A DNA stretch of 14,499 bases from CAZLLV01 sp964560325 (GCA_964560325.1 CAZLLV010000035.1:1-14499); one strand, 5' to 3'. Shown: positions 1 to 6,400, counted from the stretch's first letter. Notes: generated by a model not told the origin, from the letters alone. Numbers and translations are program-made.

Positions 1-1053
1 AAGGAACGAATCGGAGAGCTGCTGATCCTGGGGGTCTCGGGGACCCGCCTCACCGCCGAAGAGAAGGAGATCCTGCGCCGGGTCCGCCCCGGCGGCGTGA
101 TCCTCTTCCGGCGCAACGTCGAGGAGGCGTCGCAGCTCCACGCGCTGATCGCGGACCTCCGCGCCGCGGCGCCCGGCGCCCTCCTCTACTGCGACTCCGA
201 AGGCGGCGACGTCGACCGGCTGGCCGGCATCGTGGGCGCCGCCCCGCCCGGCGAGGCGCTCGCGCAGGCGCCGGTCGGGATCTCCCGCCACGCCGGCCGC
301 GCGGTGGGGGAGTCGCTCCGCTGCTTCGGCTTCGCCGTCGACTTCGCGCCGGTCGTCGACCTCGACCACGGGTTCTCGGGCAACGCCCTCGACAGCCGCT
401 ACCTCGGCCACGACACCGAATCGGTGATCGCCCGCGCGCGGTCGTTCCTCGAAGGGCTGCACGAGGCGGGCGTCGGCGGGTGCCTCAAGCACTTCCCCGG
501 CCTCGGCCCGTCGCGCGGCGACACCCACTTCGAGCCCGGGCTGGTCGAGAGCGGGCTCGACGAGCTGGCCGAGGACCTGGAGCCGTTCGCCGAGATCGGA
601 CCGCTCGCCCGGGCGGTGATGGTGGCGCACGCCGTCTACCCGGCGCTCGACCCGGAGCGCCGGCCGGCGACCCTCTCCCCACCGATCCTGGGAGAGGTGC
701 TGCGCACGCGGCTCGACTTCGACGGCCTCGCCTTCTCGGACGATCTCGAGATGAAGGCGCTCGACCCGTGGGGGAGCCTCCCGGAACGGGCGGAGGCGAC
801 CCTCGTCGCCGGTTGCGACGTGCTCCCGATCTGCCACACGCCGCAGGCCGCGCCCGGGATCGTCGAACGCCTCGCCCGGCCCGAGCTCGAAGCGCGCGTC
901 GAATCGGCCCTCGGCCGCCTCGACATCTACCGTCGGCACCTCGACGACCTGCGCGCCGAGGCTCCCGACGACCGCGTCCCCGACCTCGAGCACGTGCGCG
1001 AACACATCGCCCGCGTCAACGTCGAGGCCATGGGCGGGCACCGGATCGCTTAG
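1..1053 (+). CDS. nagZ: NagZ-like beta-N-acetylhexosaminidase (GH3), 5' end outside the window
   Basis: Glycoside hydrolase family 3 enzyme. NagZ family members remove N-acetylglucosamine from muropeptides during cytoplasmic cell-wall recycling. The frame is open from base 1, so the gene is cut at its 5' end; 350 residues are visible, close to full length (about 340 residues in enterobacterial NagZ). Seen: GGVILFRRN near visible residues 31-39, KHFPGLG at 163-169, then the Asp-Thr-His catalytic dyad (D174, H176) at the same spacing as the usual DSH motif, and FSDDLEM at 245-251, whose first Asp (247) is the expected nucleophile. One oddity: the usual DQEGGRV loop reads DSEGGDV, replacing the conserved Arg with Asp. 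No signal peptide can be judged because the true N-terminus is missing. The family is sure; the exact substrate is inferred. Confidence 0.88.
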   Translation, partial: KERIGELLILGVSGTRLTAEEKEILRRVRPGGVILFRRNVEEASQLHALIADLRAAAPGALLYCDSEGGDVDRLAGIVGAAPPGEALAQAPVGISRHAGRAVGESLRCFGFAVDFAPVVDLDHGFSGNALDSRYLGHDTESVIARARSFLEGLHEAGVGGCLKHFPGLGPSRGDTHFEPGLVESGLDELAEDLEPFAEIGPLARAVMVAHAVYPALDPERRPATLSPPILGEVLRTRLDFDGLAFSDDLEMKALDPWGSLPERAEATLVAGCDVLPICHTPQAAPGIVERLARPELEARVESALGRLDIYRRHLDDLRAEAPDDRVPDLEHVREHIARVNVEAMGGHRIA

Positions 1054-1096
1054 GGCGTCCTCACCCGATCCACGTTCAGAGCTCCATCGTCACCCG

Positions 1097-1140
1097 CCCT
1101 TCGCCGCTGGTGGACCGAGCCGATGGCCGAAGGGTCGTTT
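1097..1140 (+). terminator. possible terminator hairpin behind nagZ
   Basis: A 7-bp perfect stem (1097-1103 CCCTTCG with 1128-1134 CGAAGGG) encloses a 24-nt loop that can pair further, and TCGTTT follows. The loop is long and the T run short, so this is a weak candidate. It lies between the end of the hydrolase gene and the next promoter, and its T run touches the -35 element at 1139. Confidence 0.3.
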
Positions 1141-1167
1141 GACCCTCTGCCCTCGATCCGGTATGGT
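1139..1167 (+). promoter_or_regulatory. sigma70-type promoter for the secreted gene pair
   Basis: TTGACC (1139-1144, 5 of 6 matches to the -35 consensus) and TATGGT (1162-1167, 4 of 6 matches to the -10) are separated by exactly 17 bp. The expected transcript start is near 1174, giving a leader of about 135 nt before the ATG at 1309. The 1165-1260 stretch is clearly more AT-rich than the rest of the window, as expected for a regulatory region. I see nothing else recognisable in the 1054-1308 gap beyond this and the hairpin at 1097. Confidence 0.55.
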
Positions 1168-1292
1168 CCTGACGAATTCGTTAATTCTCTGTATTCTTGT
1201 CGTAATCAACTGTTCGGTCAGGGTTCCCCTCGGTACTCAGACGGCCGCTTCGTATCGACATCGCGGGCGGTCGATCGTGAAGCGAGACAGAG

Positions 1293-1300
1293 AAAGGAAG
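1293..1300 (+). promoter_or_regulatory. ribosome binding site fixing the start at 1309
   Basis: AAAGGAAG ends 8 nt before ATG 1309. The frame is open further upstream to an ATG at 1123, but that ATG precedes the promoter, and the sequence from 1309 encodes a clean signal peptide. An in-frame GTG at 1300 overlaps the ribosome binding site and is less likely. Confidence 0.6.
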
Positions 1301-1308
1301 TGCTGAAG

Positions 1309-1944
1309 ATGCAATGGAAACCGTTGGTGATCGCCGCGTCGATCGGCATCGTTGCCGTCTCGACGCCCGCTCTCGCCCAGGAGAGCCAAGTCGCCGCCGA
1401 CGAGCCGGAATGGGCGCCGGTCGTGAAGCGCCTGTCGAGCGATGACCTGCCGCCAGCTCTCGGCCTCACGAACAGCGCCGTCTTCATGGTCAAGCGGACG
1501 GAGGACGATCCCCAGCGGGCGAAGATCTATTTCAAGGCACGCGGGATCGAAGTGACGGATGCCGATTTGGACCATCTGTTAGCCCTGTACGGCGACTTCG
1601 ACGAGCGCCACCGCGAGCGCCACAACCGGGTTCTCCGGGAGCACGCCGACGAGCCGGAGAAGATCGAGGCGTCGGGCGAGCGCTACGTGATGGAGCGATC
1701 CTCGTTCACCGGCGGCGTGCTCGGGGCCTGGCTGGCTCGACTGAGGTCAAACGGGCAGGACACAGATCGCTTCGTCGTCGAGGTCGTGACCGAAGAGAGC
1801 TCTTCCTTCTTCTGGGGCAGTCGCGCACCCACCTACGAAGATTTCGAGCGTCAAGCCTCTGCGTTCGAGGAGAGCTTCGAGCGGGAGTACGGCGTCGCGC
1901 TGCCGGTGCTTCTCGCCGCTGGCTCGAACGGAGGTGGCCGATGA
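1309..1944 (+). CDS. exported protein of unknown function, first of a coupled pair
   Basis: 211 residues, family not recognised. Residues 1-23 form a Sec signal peptide: MQWK, a hydrophobic core (PLVIAASIGIVAVST), then PALAQ with likely cleavage after ALA. The mature part is acidic and rich in charged residues, with no Cys and no membrane segment. Residues 70-125 are rich in Asp, Glu, His and Arg and look helical; the C-terminus ends in a short Gly tail (SNGGGR). Its stop overlaps the start of the next gene as ATGA at 1941-1944, so the two are probably translationally coupled and their products act together outside the cytoplasm. Base composition is visibly less GC-rich than the flanking housekeeping genes. 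The real start is taken as 1309, not the upstream ATG at 1123. No function can be assigned. Confidence 0.75.
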   Translation: MQWKPLVIAASIGIVAVSTPALAQESQVAADEPEWAPVVKRLSSDDLPPALGLTNSAVFMVKRTEDDPQRAKIYFKARGIEVTDADLDHLLALYGDFDERHRERHNRVLREHADEPEKIEASGERYVMERSSFTGGVLGAWLARLRSNGQDTDRFVVEVVTEESSSFFWGSRAPTYEDFERQASAFEESFEREYGVALPVLLAAGSNGGGR

Positions 1945-3056
1945 AGAAGACCCGGGCCTGCGCCGCGCCTCCTTTGCCGTTCATGCTCGTCTTCGCGCTC
2001 GCCGGGCTCGTCGTCGGCGGGGCGGCGGCCGCGTGCACCTTCAACGGGATAGCACAAGCGACGGTGATTGCATACGACGGAGCGATCTCCAGCGAACACA
2101 GCGGCCAGATCACTCACGTCGACTGCGGCGCGCACTCGCGGAAAATGATCCTCCGCATCAACGTGCTCGAGAACAACAGTGAGGTCTGGTCGGACGACCA
2201 CATCGGCGACAGGCCCGAGCTGTCAGCGGTGATCGATTACTCAGTCGGATTCACCACCTGCGAGGGAGCCTGGACGAACGGGACGCAGTTTGGAACGACG
2301 TACTCGGGATTCAAGTTCTGGATCGACTCGGACGTGGACGGGCCGACCGTGCCGGAATGCGGCTCCACCGGCGGTGGTGGTGGTGGCGGAGGGGGTGGAG
2401 GAGCCGGCTGCCTGGTCGCTTCCGGTGGGACGACGACCTTCACGCTCGAGACCGCGGAGATCGCGTCGCCACGTGCCAAGGCCGCGATCGTGCCGCGCCC
2501 GGGCGTGGGTCTCTCCCGCGTCCTCGAGCGGCCCGAGGGGACGTTCCTCGGCGAGGAGTGGGCGGTGCTCTCGTCGGACACCGGCGAGTTCCGGGTCGAG
2601 TTCGCCTCGTCCGACCGATTCCTGGACCACGTGGAGGCTGCCATCGACCGCTATCGTCCGGCGGACCCACGTTCCTCGACGGTGCTCGTCGTCGAGTCGG
2701 TGGCGCACCCGAAGAACAAGCGGTTCATGCCGACGCCGGACGTGGTCCCGGTCGACCGCGAGGTCGACTGGCCGTCGCGCGACGGGGCGCACGACTTCTG
2801 GTTCCGGGCGGAGATGGACGACTCCGGCGAACTCGATCGGCTGATCCTCCTCGACTCGTCCGACCTGCGGGGCAACTCCGCGGTGCGCGAGGCGCTCGAG
2901 GAGCGGCTGGCGCTCGAGCACGCCGATGAGCGCCGCCACCGGACGATCGTCTTCGGCCGGGCCGCCGTCTCCGACGCGGGCGTGCTGAACGTGAGCCAGT
3001 CGCTGGTGCTCGTGCCGCCCTGCTGCTGCGGCATCAACGAGTCGTTCTGCGTCTGA
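1941..3056 (+). CDS. exported two-domain protein with 11-glycine linker and Cys-rich tail
   Basis: 371 residues, family not recognised. Residues 1-31 form a signal peptide (MKKTR, hydrophobic 11-25, then GGAAAA). There is no good lipobox before C32. The N-terminal domain (32-140) has Cys at 32, 62, 107 and 140 and is rich in Thr, Ser, Gly and aromatics, like a beta-rich extracellular domain. G144-G154 is an unbroken run of 11 glycines, followed by C157. The C-terminal domain (about 165-360) has a segment around 284-358 (FWFRAEMDDSGELDR, then VREALEERL, then a beta-like VLNVSQSLVLV) that loosely recalls the beta-alpha-beta TonB C-terminal fold; this is a weak resemblance. It ends CCCGINESFCV, with Cys at 361, 362, 363 and 370. 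Its start overlaps the previous stop (ATGA). Function unknown. Confidence 0.75.
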   Translation: MKKTRACAAPPLPFMLVFALAGLVVGGAAAACTFNGIAQATVIAYDGAISSEHSGQITHVDCGAHSRKMILRINVLENNSEVWSDDHIGDRPELSAVIDYSVGFTTCEGAWTNGTQFGTTYSGFKFWIDSDVDGPTVPECGSTGGGGGGGGGGGAGCLVASGGTTTFTLETAEIASPRAKAAIVPRPGVGLSRVLERPEGTFLGEEWAVLSSDTGEFRVEFASSDRFLDHVEAAIDRYRPADPRSSTVLVVESVAHPKNKRFMPTPDVVPVDREVDWPSRDGAHDFWFRAEMDDSGELDRLILLDSSDLRGNSAVREALEERLALEHADERRHRTIVFGRAAVSDAGVLNVSQSLVLVPPCCCGINESFCV

Positions 3057-3128
3057 TCGAGTGGGGAAGGAAACGCTCTTCTGCGGCGTTCTCGACCAGG
3101 AACGAGTCGCCTGACAGGAGAGCGCCCC
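3057..3128 (+). other. hflX leader with two mutually exclusive short hairpins
   Basis: A 72-nt gap. AACGC (3072-3076) can pair with GCGTT (3086-3090), or CGTTC (3087-3091) can pair with GAACG (3100-3104); the two stems share 3087-3090 and cannot coexist. Both are only 5 bp, so chance is likely. No strong terminator or promoter is visible. An AGGAG Shine-Dalgarno follows at 3116. Confidence 0.2.
3116..3122 (+). promoter_or_regulatory. ribosome binding site supporting an AUC start for hflX
   Basis: AGGAGAG contains the core AGGAG (3116-3120), which ends 8 nt before the ATC codon at 3129. It is badly placed for the first conventional start, GTG 3207, which lies 86 nt further on and has no ribosome binding site of its own. 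Confidence 0.6.
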
Positions 3129-4814
3129 ATCTCGAAGATCGAAGGCAACACCAGCGGCATCAAGACCTCGCAGCGGCGGGCGCTGGAGCGGACCTACCGC
3201 CGGCGCGTGCCGCCGCGCGACGTGGTTACTCCGGAGCTCGCCCGGCACCTGGCCGGCATCTCGCGCGACCTGGGGCGCCAGGTCGGGGTCCTCCTGTCGC
3301 GCAAGGGGGAGGTCGAGAGCGTGGTGGTGGGCGACGCGCACCAGCTCATGCTGCCCGACATCGGCCGCCTGCGCGGCGGCACCGGCCGCTTCCGCGGGCT
3401 GCGGCTGGTCCACACCCACCTGCGCGGCGAGCCGCTCACGCGCGACGATCTGAACGACCTGGCGCTCCTGCGGCTCGACCTGGTGGCGATGGTCGAGGCG
3501 GCCGAGGACGGCGACGCCGGCCGCGTCGAGGTCGCGTACCTGAACCCGGCGGCGGTCTCGGACGAGGAGCCGGGGCAGGTCGACCAGGTCGGCGGCACGA
3601 ACGGCCAGGAGGCCGACCCGTTCATCCGCGTCGAGGCGCGCGACGTCTTCTCGCTCGATCTCGACTTCCAGGAGACGATCCGGGCGCTCGAGGCGGAGTT
3701 CTCGCGCGTCGCCCGCGCCGGCGCCGGCACCGGGCAGGAGCGGGCGCTGGTGATCGGCCTGGTGCCCGAGGACGAGCACTTCGAGGAGACGGTCGAGCTG
3801 GTGCGGGCGGCGGGGGTGAAGGTCGCCGGCATCGTCCGGCAGAAGCGCTTCAAGGTCCACCCGAAGACCGCGATCGGGCCCGGCAAGCTCCAGGAGATCG
3901 TGCTCGAAGCGATGCGCCGGCGCGCCGGGGTGGCGATCTTCGACATCGACCTGAAGCCCGGCCAGGCGCGCTCGTTCGAGGACGTGACGGGCCTGAAGGC
4001 GATCGACCGCACGCAGCTCATCCTCGACATCTTCGCCCAGCGGGCCCGGAGCCGCGACGGCAAGCTCCAGGTCGAGCTGGCGCAGCTCAAGTACTCGCTG
4101 CCGCGGCTGACCGCGCAGGACGAGGGCCTGTCGCGCCTGACCGGCGGCATCGGCGGCCGGGGCCCGGGCGAGACGGTGCTCGAGATCGGGCGCCGGCGGA
4201 TCAACGACCGCATCCGCAAGCTCGAGAAGCAGATCGACCAGCTCTCGAAGAGCCGCGACGTACGGCGGCGGCGGCGGCGCGACGAGCCGATCCCGATCCT
4301 GTCGATCGTCGGCTACACGAACGCCGGCAAGAGCACGCTGCTCAACGCGCTCACCGACAGCGAGATCGAGGCCGCCGACCAGCTCTTCATGACCCTCGAC
4401 CCGACCTCGCGCCGGCTCCGCTTCCCGCGCGAGGGCGAGGTGATCGTCACCGATACCGTCGGCTTCATCGCCGACCTGCCGAAGGACCTGGTGACCGCGT
4501 TCCGCGCGACGCTCGAAGAGCTGGCGGACGCCGACCTGCTCCTCCACGTGGTCGACGCGGCCGACGAGCACCTGGAGGGGAAGTACCGGGCGGTCGAGGA
4601 GCTGCTCGTCGAGCTCGACCTGGGAGAGATCCCGCGCCTGGTGGTGATGAACAAGGCCGACCTGCTGCCGGAGGGGCGGGCCGAGGCGCTCGCCGAGCGC
4701 TACGACGGCGTGCCGGTCTCGGCGACCCGGCGCCAGGGTCTCGGAAGGCTGATCGGAGTCGCCGAGGAGCGACTGATCAGCAACCAGGTCAGCAATCAGG
4801 TTATGATCGAATGA
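3129..4814 (+). CDS. hflX: ribosome-associated GTPase HflX, long form, apparent AUC start
   Basis: HflX binds the ribosome and splits stalled 70S particles using GTP. Counting ATC 3129 as residue 1 gives 561 residues. Residues 1-27 (ISKIEGNTSG through TYRRRV) match the N-terminus I expect in long-form HflX, yet no ATG, GTG or TTG lies in frame between the upstream TGA (3054) and GTG 3207. An N-terminal extension (about 40-140) contains HTHLRGEPLTRDD at 95-107, resembling a JAMM-type metal site. The standard HflX domain starts near 205, with GGIGGRGPGE at 339-348, then G1 GYTNAGKST 395-403, G3 DTVG 442-445, G4 NKAD 508-511 and G5 SA 531-532. An Arg run (RRRRRR) precedes the G domain. The next gene begins 3 nt after the stop. 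Confidence 0.93.
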   Translation: MSKIEGNTSGIKTSQRRALERTYRRRVPPRDVVTPELARHLAGISRDLGRQVGVLLSRKGEVESVVVGDAHQLMLPDIGRLRGGTGRFRGLRLVHTHLRGEPLTRDDLNDLALLRLDLVAMVEAAEDGDAGRVEVAYLNPAAVSDEEPGQVDQVGGTNGQEADPFIRVEARDVFSLDLDFQETIRALEAEFSRVARAGAGTGQERALVIGLVPEDEHFEETVELVRAAGVKVAGIVRQKRFKVHPKTAIGPGKLQEIVLEAMRRRAGVAIFDIDLKPGQARSFEDVTGLKAIDRTQLILDIFAQRARSRDGKLQVELAQLKYSLPRLTAQDEGLSRLTGGIGGRGPGETVLEIGRRRINDRIRKLEKQIDQLSKSRDVRRRRRRDEPIPILSIVGYTNAGKSTLLNALTDSEIEAADQLFMTLDPTSRRLRFPREGEVIVTDTVGFIADLPKDLVTAFRATLEELADADLLLHVVDAADEHLEGKYRAVEELLVELDLGEIPRLVVMNKADLLPEGRAEALAERYDGVPVSATRRQGLGRLIGVAEERLISNQVSNQVMIE

Positions 4815-4817
4815 ATC

Positions 4818-5522
4818 ATGGACCGTCGGCGAGAAGAGCGTAGACCGCGCCGGTTCCCCGTCCGCTTCTGGGATCGTGACGACGACGACGAGCCGCGCCG
4901 CGGTTACGTCACCAACATCTCGACCGGCGGCGCCTACGTCGCGACCGGCAGGCCGCTCTCCAGCCAGACCCGCGTGCGGCTCGAGATCGGCGAGGTCCCC
5001 GACGACTTCGCGATCGAGGGAGTCGTCGCGCACTCCAAGCGCCTCGCCCCCGAGCTCCGCATGATCGGGCTCTCCGGCATGGGCGTGCGCTTCTTCTCCG
5101 TCCGTGAGGTGATCGGCCGGCTCCTCGGGGGCGGCGCCGACGAGGCCGGAGCGAACGCGAGCGCTCGGTCCGGCGAGCTCGACGCCACCGAAGCCGGCGA
5201 CGGCGTCTACCGCCTGCGCTTCGGATCGCCCGAGCAGTTCCTCCAGGTCGCCCGCACCGACTTCGTCCACGGCGGCCTCTTCGTGCCCACCCGCCACCCG
5301 GCGGCGCTCGACCGGCGGATCACGGTCGAGGTCGAGCTGCCGGTGCCCGGCATGCACCCGGTGCGGCTGCCGGCGCGCGTGGTGCAGCGGATCGAGCCGG
5401 CGTCCGAGGGCGGAAAGCCGAACCGTCTCGCCGGCATGGGCGTCCAGCTCGAAGACCTCGAGGGCGCCCGCAAGGCGTTCCTTCCGGCGCTCGATGCGCT
5501 CGAAGGGCGCGAGCGGCGGTAG
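4818..5522 (+). CDS. tandem PilZ-domain protein, probable c-di-GMP receptor
   Basis: 234 residues, soluble, no signal peptide. The first PilZ domain (about 7-95) has the Arg motif RFPVR (12-16, after RRPR) and NISTGGAYV (33-41), the N/DxSxxGG signature that together bind cyclic di-GMP. A linker (about 100-128, rich in Gly, Ala and Glu) leads to a second PilZ-like barrel (about 130-222) with FVHGGLFVPT (149-158), LPARVVQRI and LAGMGVQLED. The second copy lacks a clear RxxxR motif, so it may be structural only. The gene starts 3 nt after the hflX stop with no Shine-Dalgarno nearby, so it is probably translated by coupling to hflX. Its partner or output is unknown. PilZ assignment is firm for domain 1 and likely for domain 2. 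Confidence 0.82.
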   Translation: MDRRREERRPRRFPVRFWDRDDDDEPRRGYVTNISTGGAYVATGRPLSSQTRVRLEIGEVPDDFAIEGVVAHSKRLAPELRMIGLSGMGVRFFSVREVIGRLLGGGADEAGANASARSGELDATEAGDGVYRLRFGSPEQFLQVARTDFVHGGLFVPTRHPAALDRRITVEVELPVPGMHPVRLPARVVQRIEPASEGGKPNRLAGMGVQLEDLEGARKAFLPALDALEGRERR

Positions 5523-5539
5523 ACCTCCCGCTCCGCGGC

Positions 5540-6379
5540 GTGAACCTCCTCCTGATCGAGCCGGGCGAGCTGTCGCCGGCCGGTCGCGCCCGGTTGTCGG
5601 GCCGCCGGGCGCGCCACCTGCGCGAGGTGCTCGGGGCCGAGCCGGGCCGGGTCTTGCGCGCCGGGGTGATCGGCGGGGCGCTGGGCACGGCGGAGGTGCT
5701 GGCGGTGGCGGGGGAGTCGGTCGAGGTCCGCTTCGATCCGTCCTCCGAAGACGCCGCCGAGCCGCTCCCCCGGGTCGACCTGGTCGAGCGCGTCGACCTG
5801 GTCCTGGCGCTGCCCCGGCCGAAGGGTCTCCGGCGCATCCTCCGCCTCGCCGCCGCGATGGGCGTCGGCCGGCTCGACCTGGTCAACGCGTGGCGGGTGG
5901 AGAAGAGCTTCTTCGACTCGCCGGTCGTGGCTCCGGAGGCGATCCGCCGCGAGCTGGTCCTGGGCGCCGAGCAGGGCGGTACGCCGCGCCTGCCCGAGGT
6001 CGCCGTCCACCGGCTTTTGATGCCGTTTCTCGAGACCCTCGATCGGACCTCCCGCGGAGAGCCGGACGGCCGCCTCCGCCTGCTCGGCCATCCCGGCGCG
6101 GATGTGCCGATCGAAGAGGCGGAGGGGCCGGGTGCGCGCGGCACGCTCCTCGCGATCGGCCCGGAGGGCGGGTGGATCGAGAAGGAGCTCGGAAGCTTCC
6201 GGGACCTCGGCTTCCGGGCCGTCGCCCTCGGCCCCTGGACCCTCACCACCGAGGCGGCCGTCGCCGTCGCCCTCGGCCAGCTCGCGCTCCTGGCCCGGAT
6301 CGCCCCTCCACCCCCTCCCCTTCCTCCCCGCGCGGGGAGGAAGGGTGCCCCCACCCGACCCTCGTCCTGCGAGTCGTAA
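5540..6379 (+). CDS. rsmE: 16S rRNA m3U1498 methyltransferase RsmE, divergent, with a repeat-derived tail
   Basis: RsmE methylates N3 of U1498 in 16S rRNA using S-adenosylmethionine through a trefoil-knot (SPOUT) fold. 279 residues from GTG 5540, 17 nt behind the PilZ stop, with no evident Shine-Dalgarno. Seen: the N-terminal PUA-like region with RRARHLREVLGAEPG (22-36), LVLALPRPKGLRRILRLAAAMGV (central start of the SPOUT domain, from about 87), AEQGG (143-147), IGPEGGW (206-212) and LGPWTLTTEAA (230-240). The last motif departs from the usual LGxRILRxETA: both Arg are lost, though the Glu remains. The normal protein end is near LLARI (250-254); the final 25 residues (Pro-rich, then RAGRKG) are encoded by a palindromic repeat and look non-native. 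Family call is strong; activity of this variant is less certain. Confidence 0.85.
   Translation: MNLLLIEPGELSPAGRARLSGRRARHLREVLGAEPGRVLRAGVIGGALGTAEVLAVAGESVEVRFDPSSEDAAEPLPRVDLVERVDLVLALPRPKGLRRILRLAAAMGVGRLDLVNAWRVEKSFFDSPVVAPEAIRRELVLGAEQGGTPRLPEVAVHRLLMPFLETLDRTSRGEPDGRLRLLGHPGADVPIEEAEGPGARGTLLAIGPEGGWIEKELGSFRDLGFRAVALGPWTLTTEAAVAVALGQLALLARIAPPPPPLPPRAGRKGAPTRPSSCES
6318..6345. repeat. 28-nt perfect palindrome inside the 3' end of rsmE
   Basis: CCCTTCCTCCCC, GCGC, GGGGAGGAAGGG: 12-bp arms around GCGC, every base pairing. It is preceded by a C-rich stretch (6304-6317) and followed by GTGCCCCC. This has the form of REP-type dispersed palindromes found in many GC-rich genomes. It is in frame with rsmE and encodes part of its unusual tail. 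No second copy was seen in the window. Confidence 0.65.
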
Positions 6380-6400
6380 GGTGGGCGATCCGGCCAGGGA

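Noticed and set aside
1123..1308. Upstream extension of the first secreted gene to ATG 1123
   Set aside because: It would begin ahead of the promoter at 1139-1167 and bury the signal peptide; ATG 1309 has a good ribosome binding site.
2370..2402. Glycine-codon run considered as a tandem DNA repeat or CRISPR-like unit
   Set aside because: It is a run of mixed GGN codons only 33 nt long within a gene; reported as a linker instead.
4262..4280. CGG repeat in hflX
   Set aside because: It encodes six Arg before the G domain, a basic linker normal for HflX; no evidence of repeat instability.
2241..5357. Antisense open frame of about 3.1 kb on the minus strand
   Set aside because: It runs opposite to the secreted gene, hflX and the PilZ gene, all with clear motifs or signal peptides. 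Its protein is low-complexity (Arg, Asp, Val, Leu rich) as expected for the antisense of GC-rich codons.
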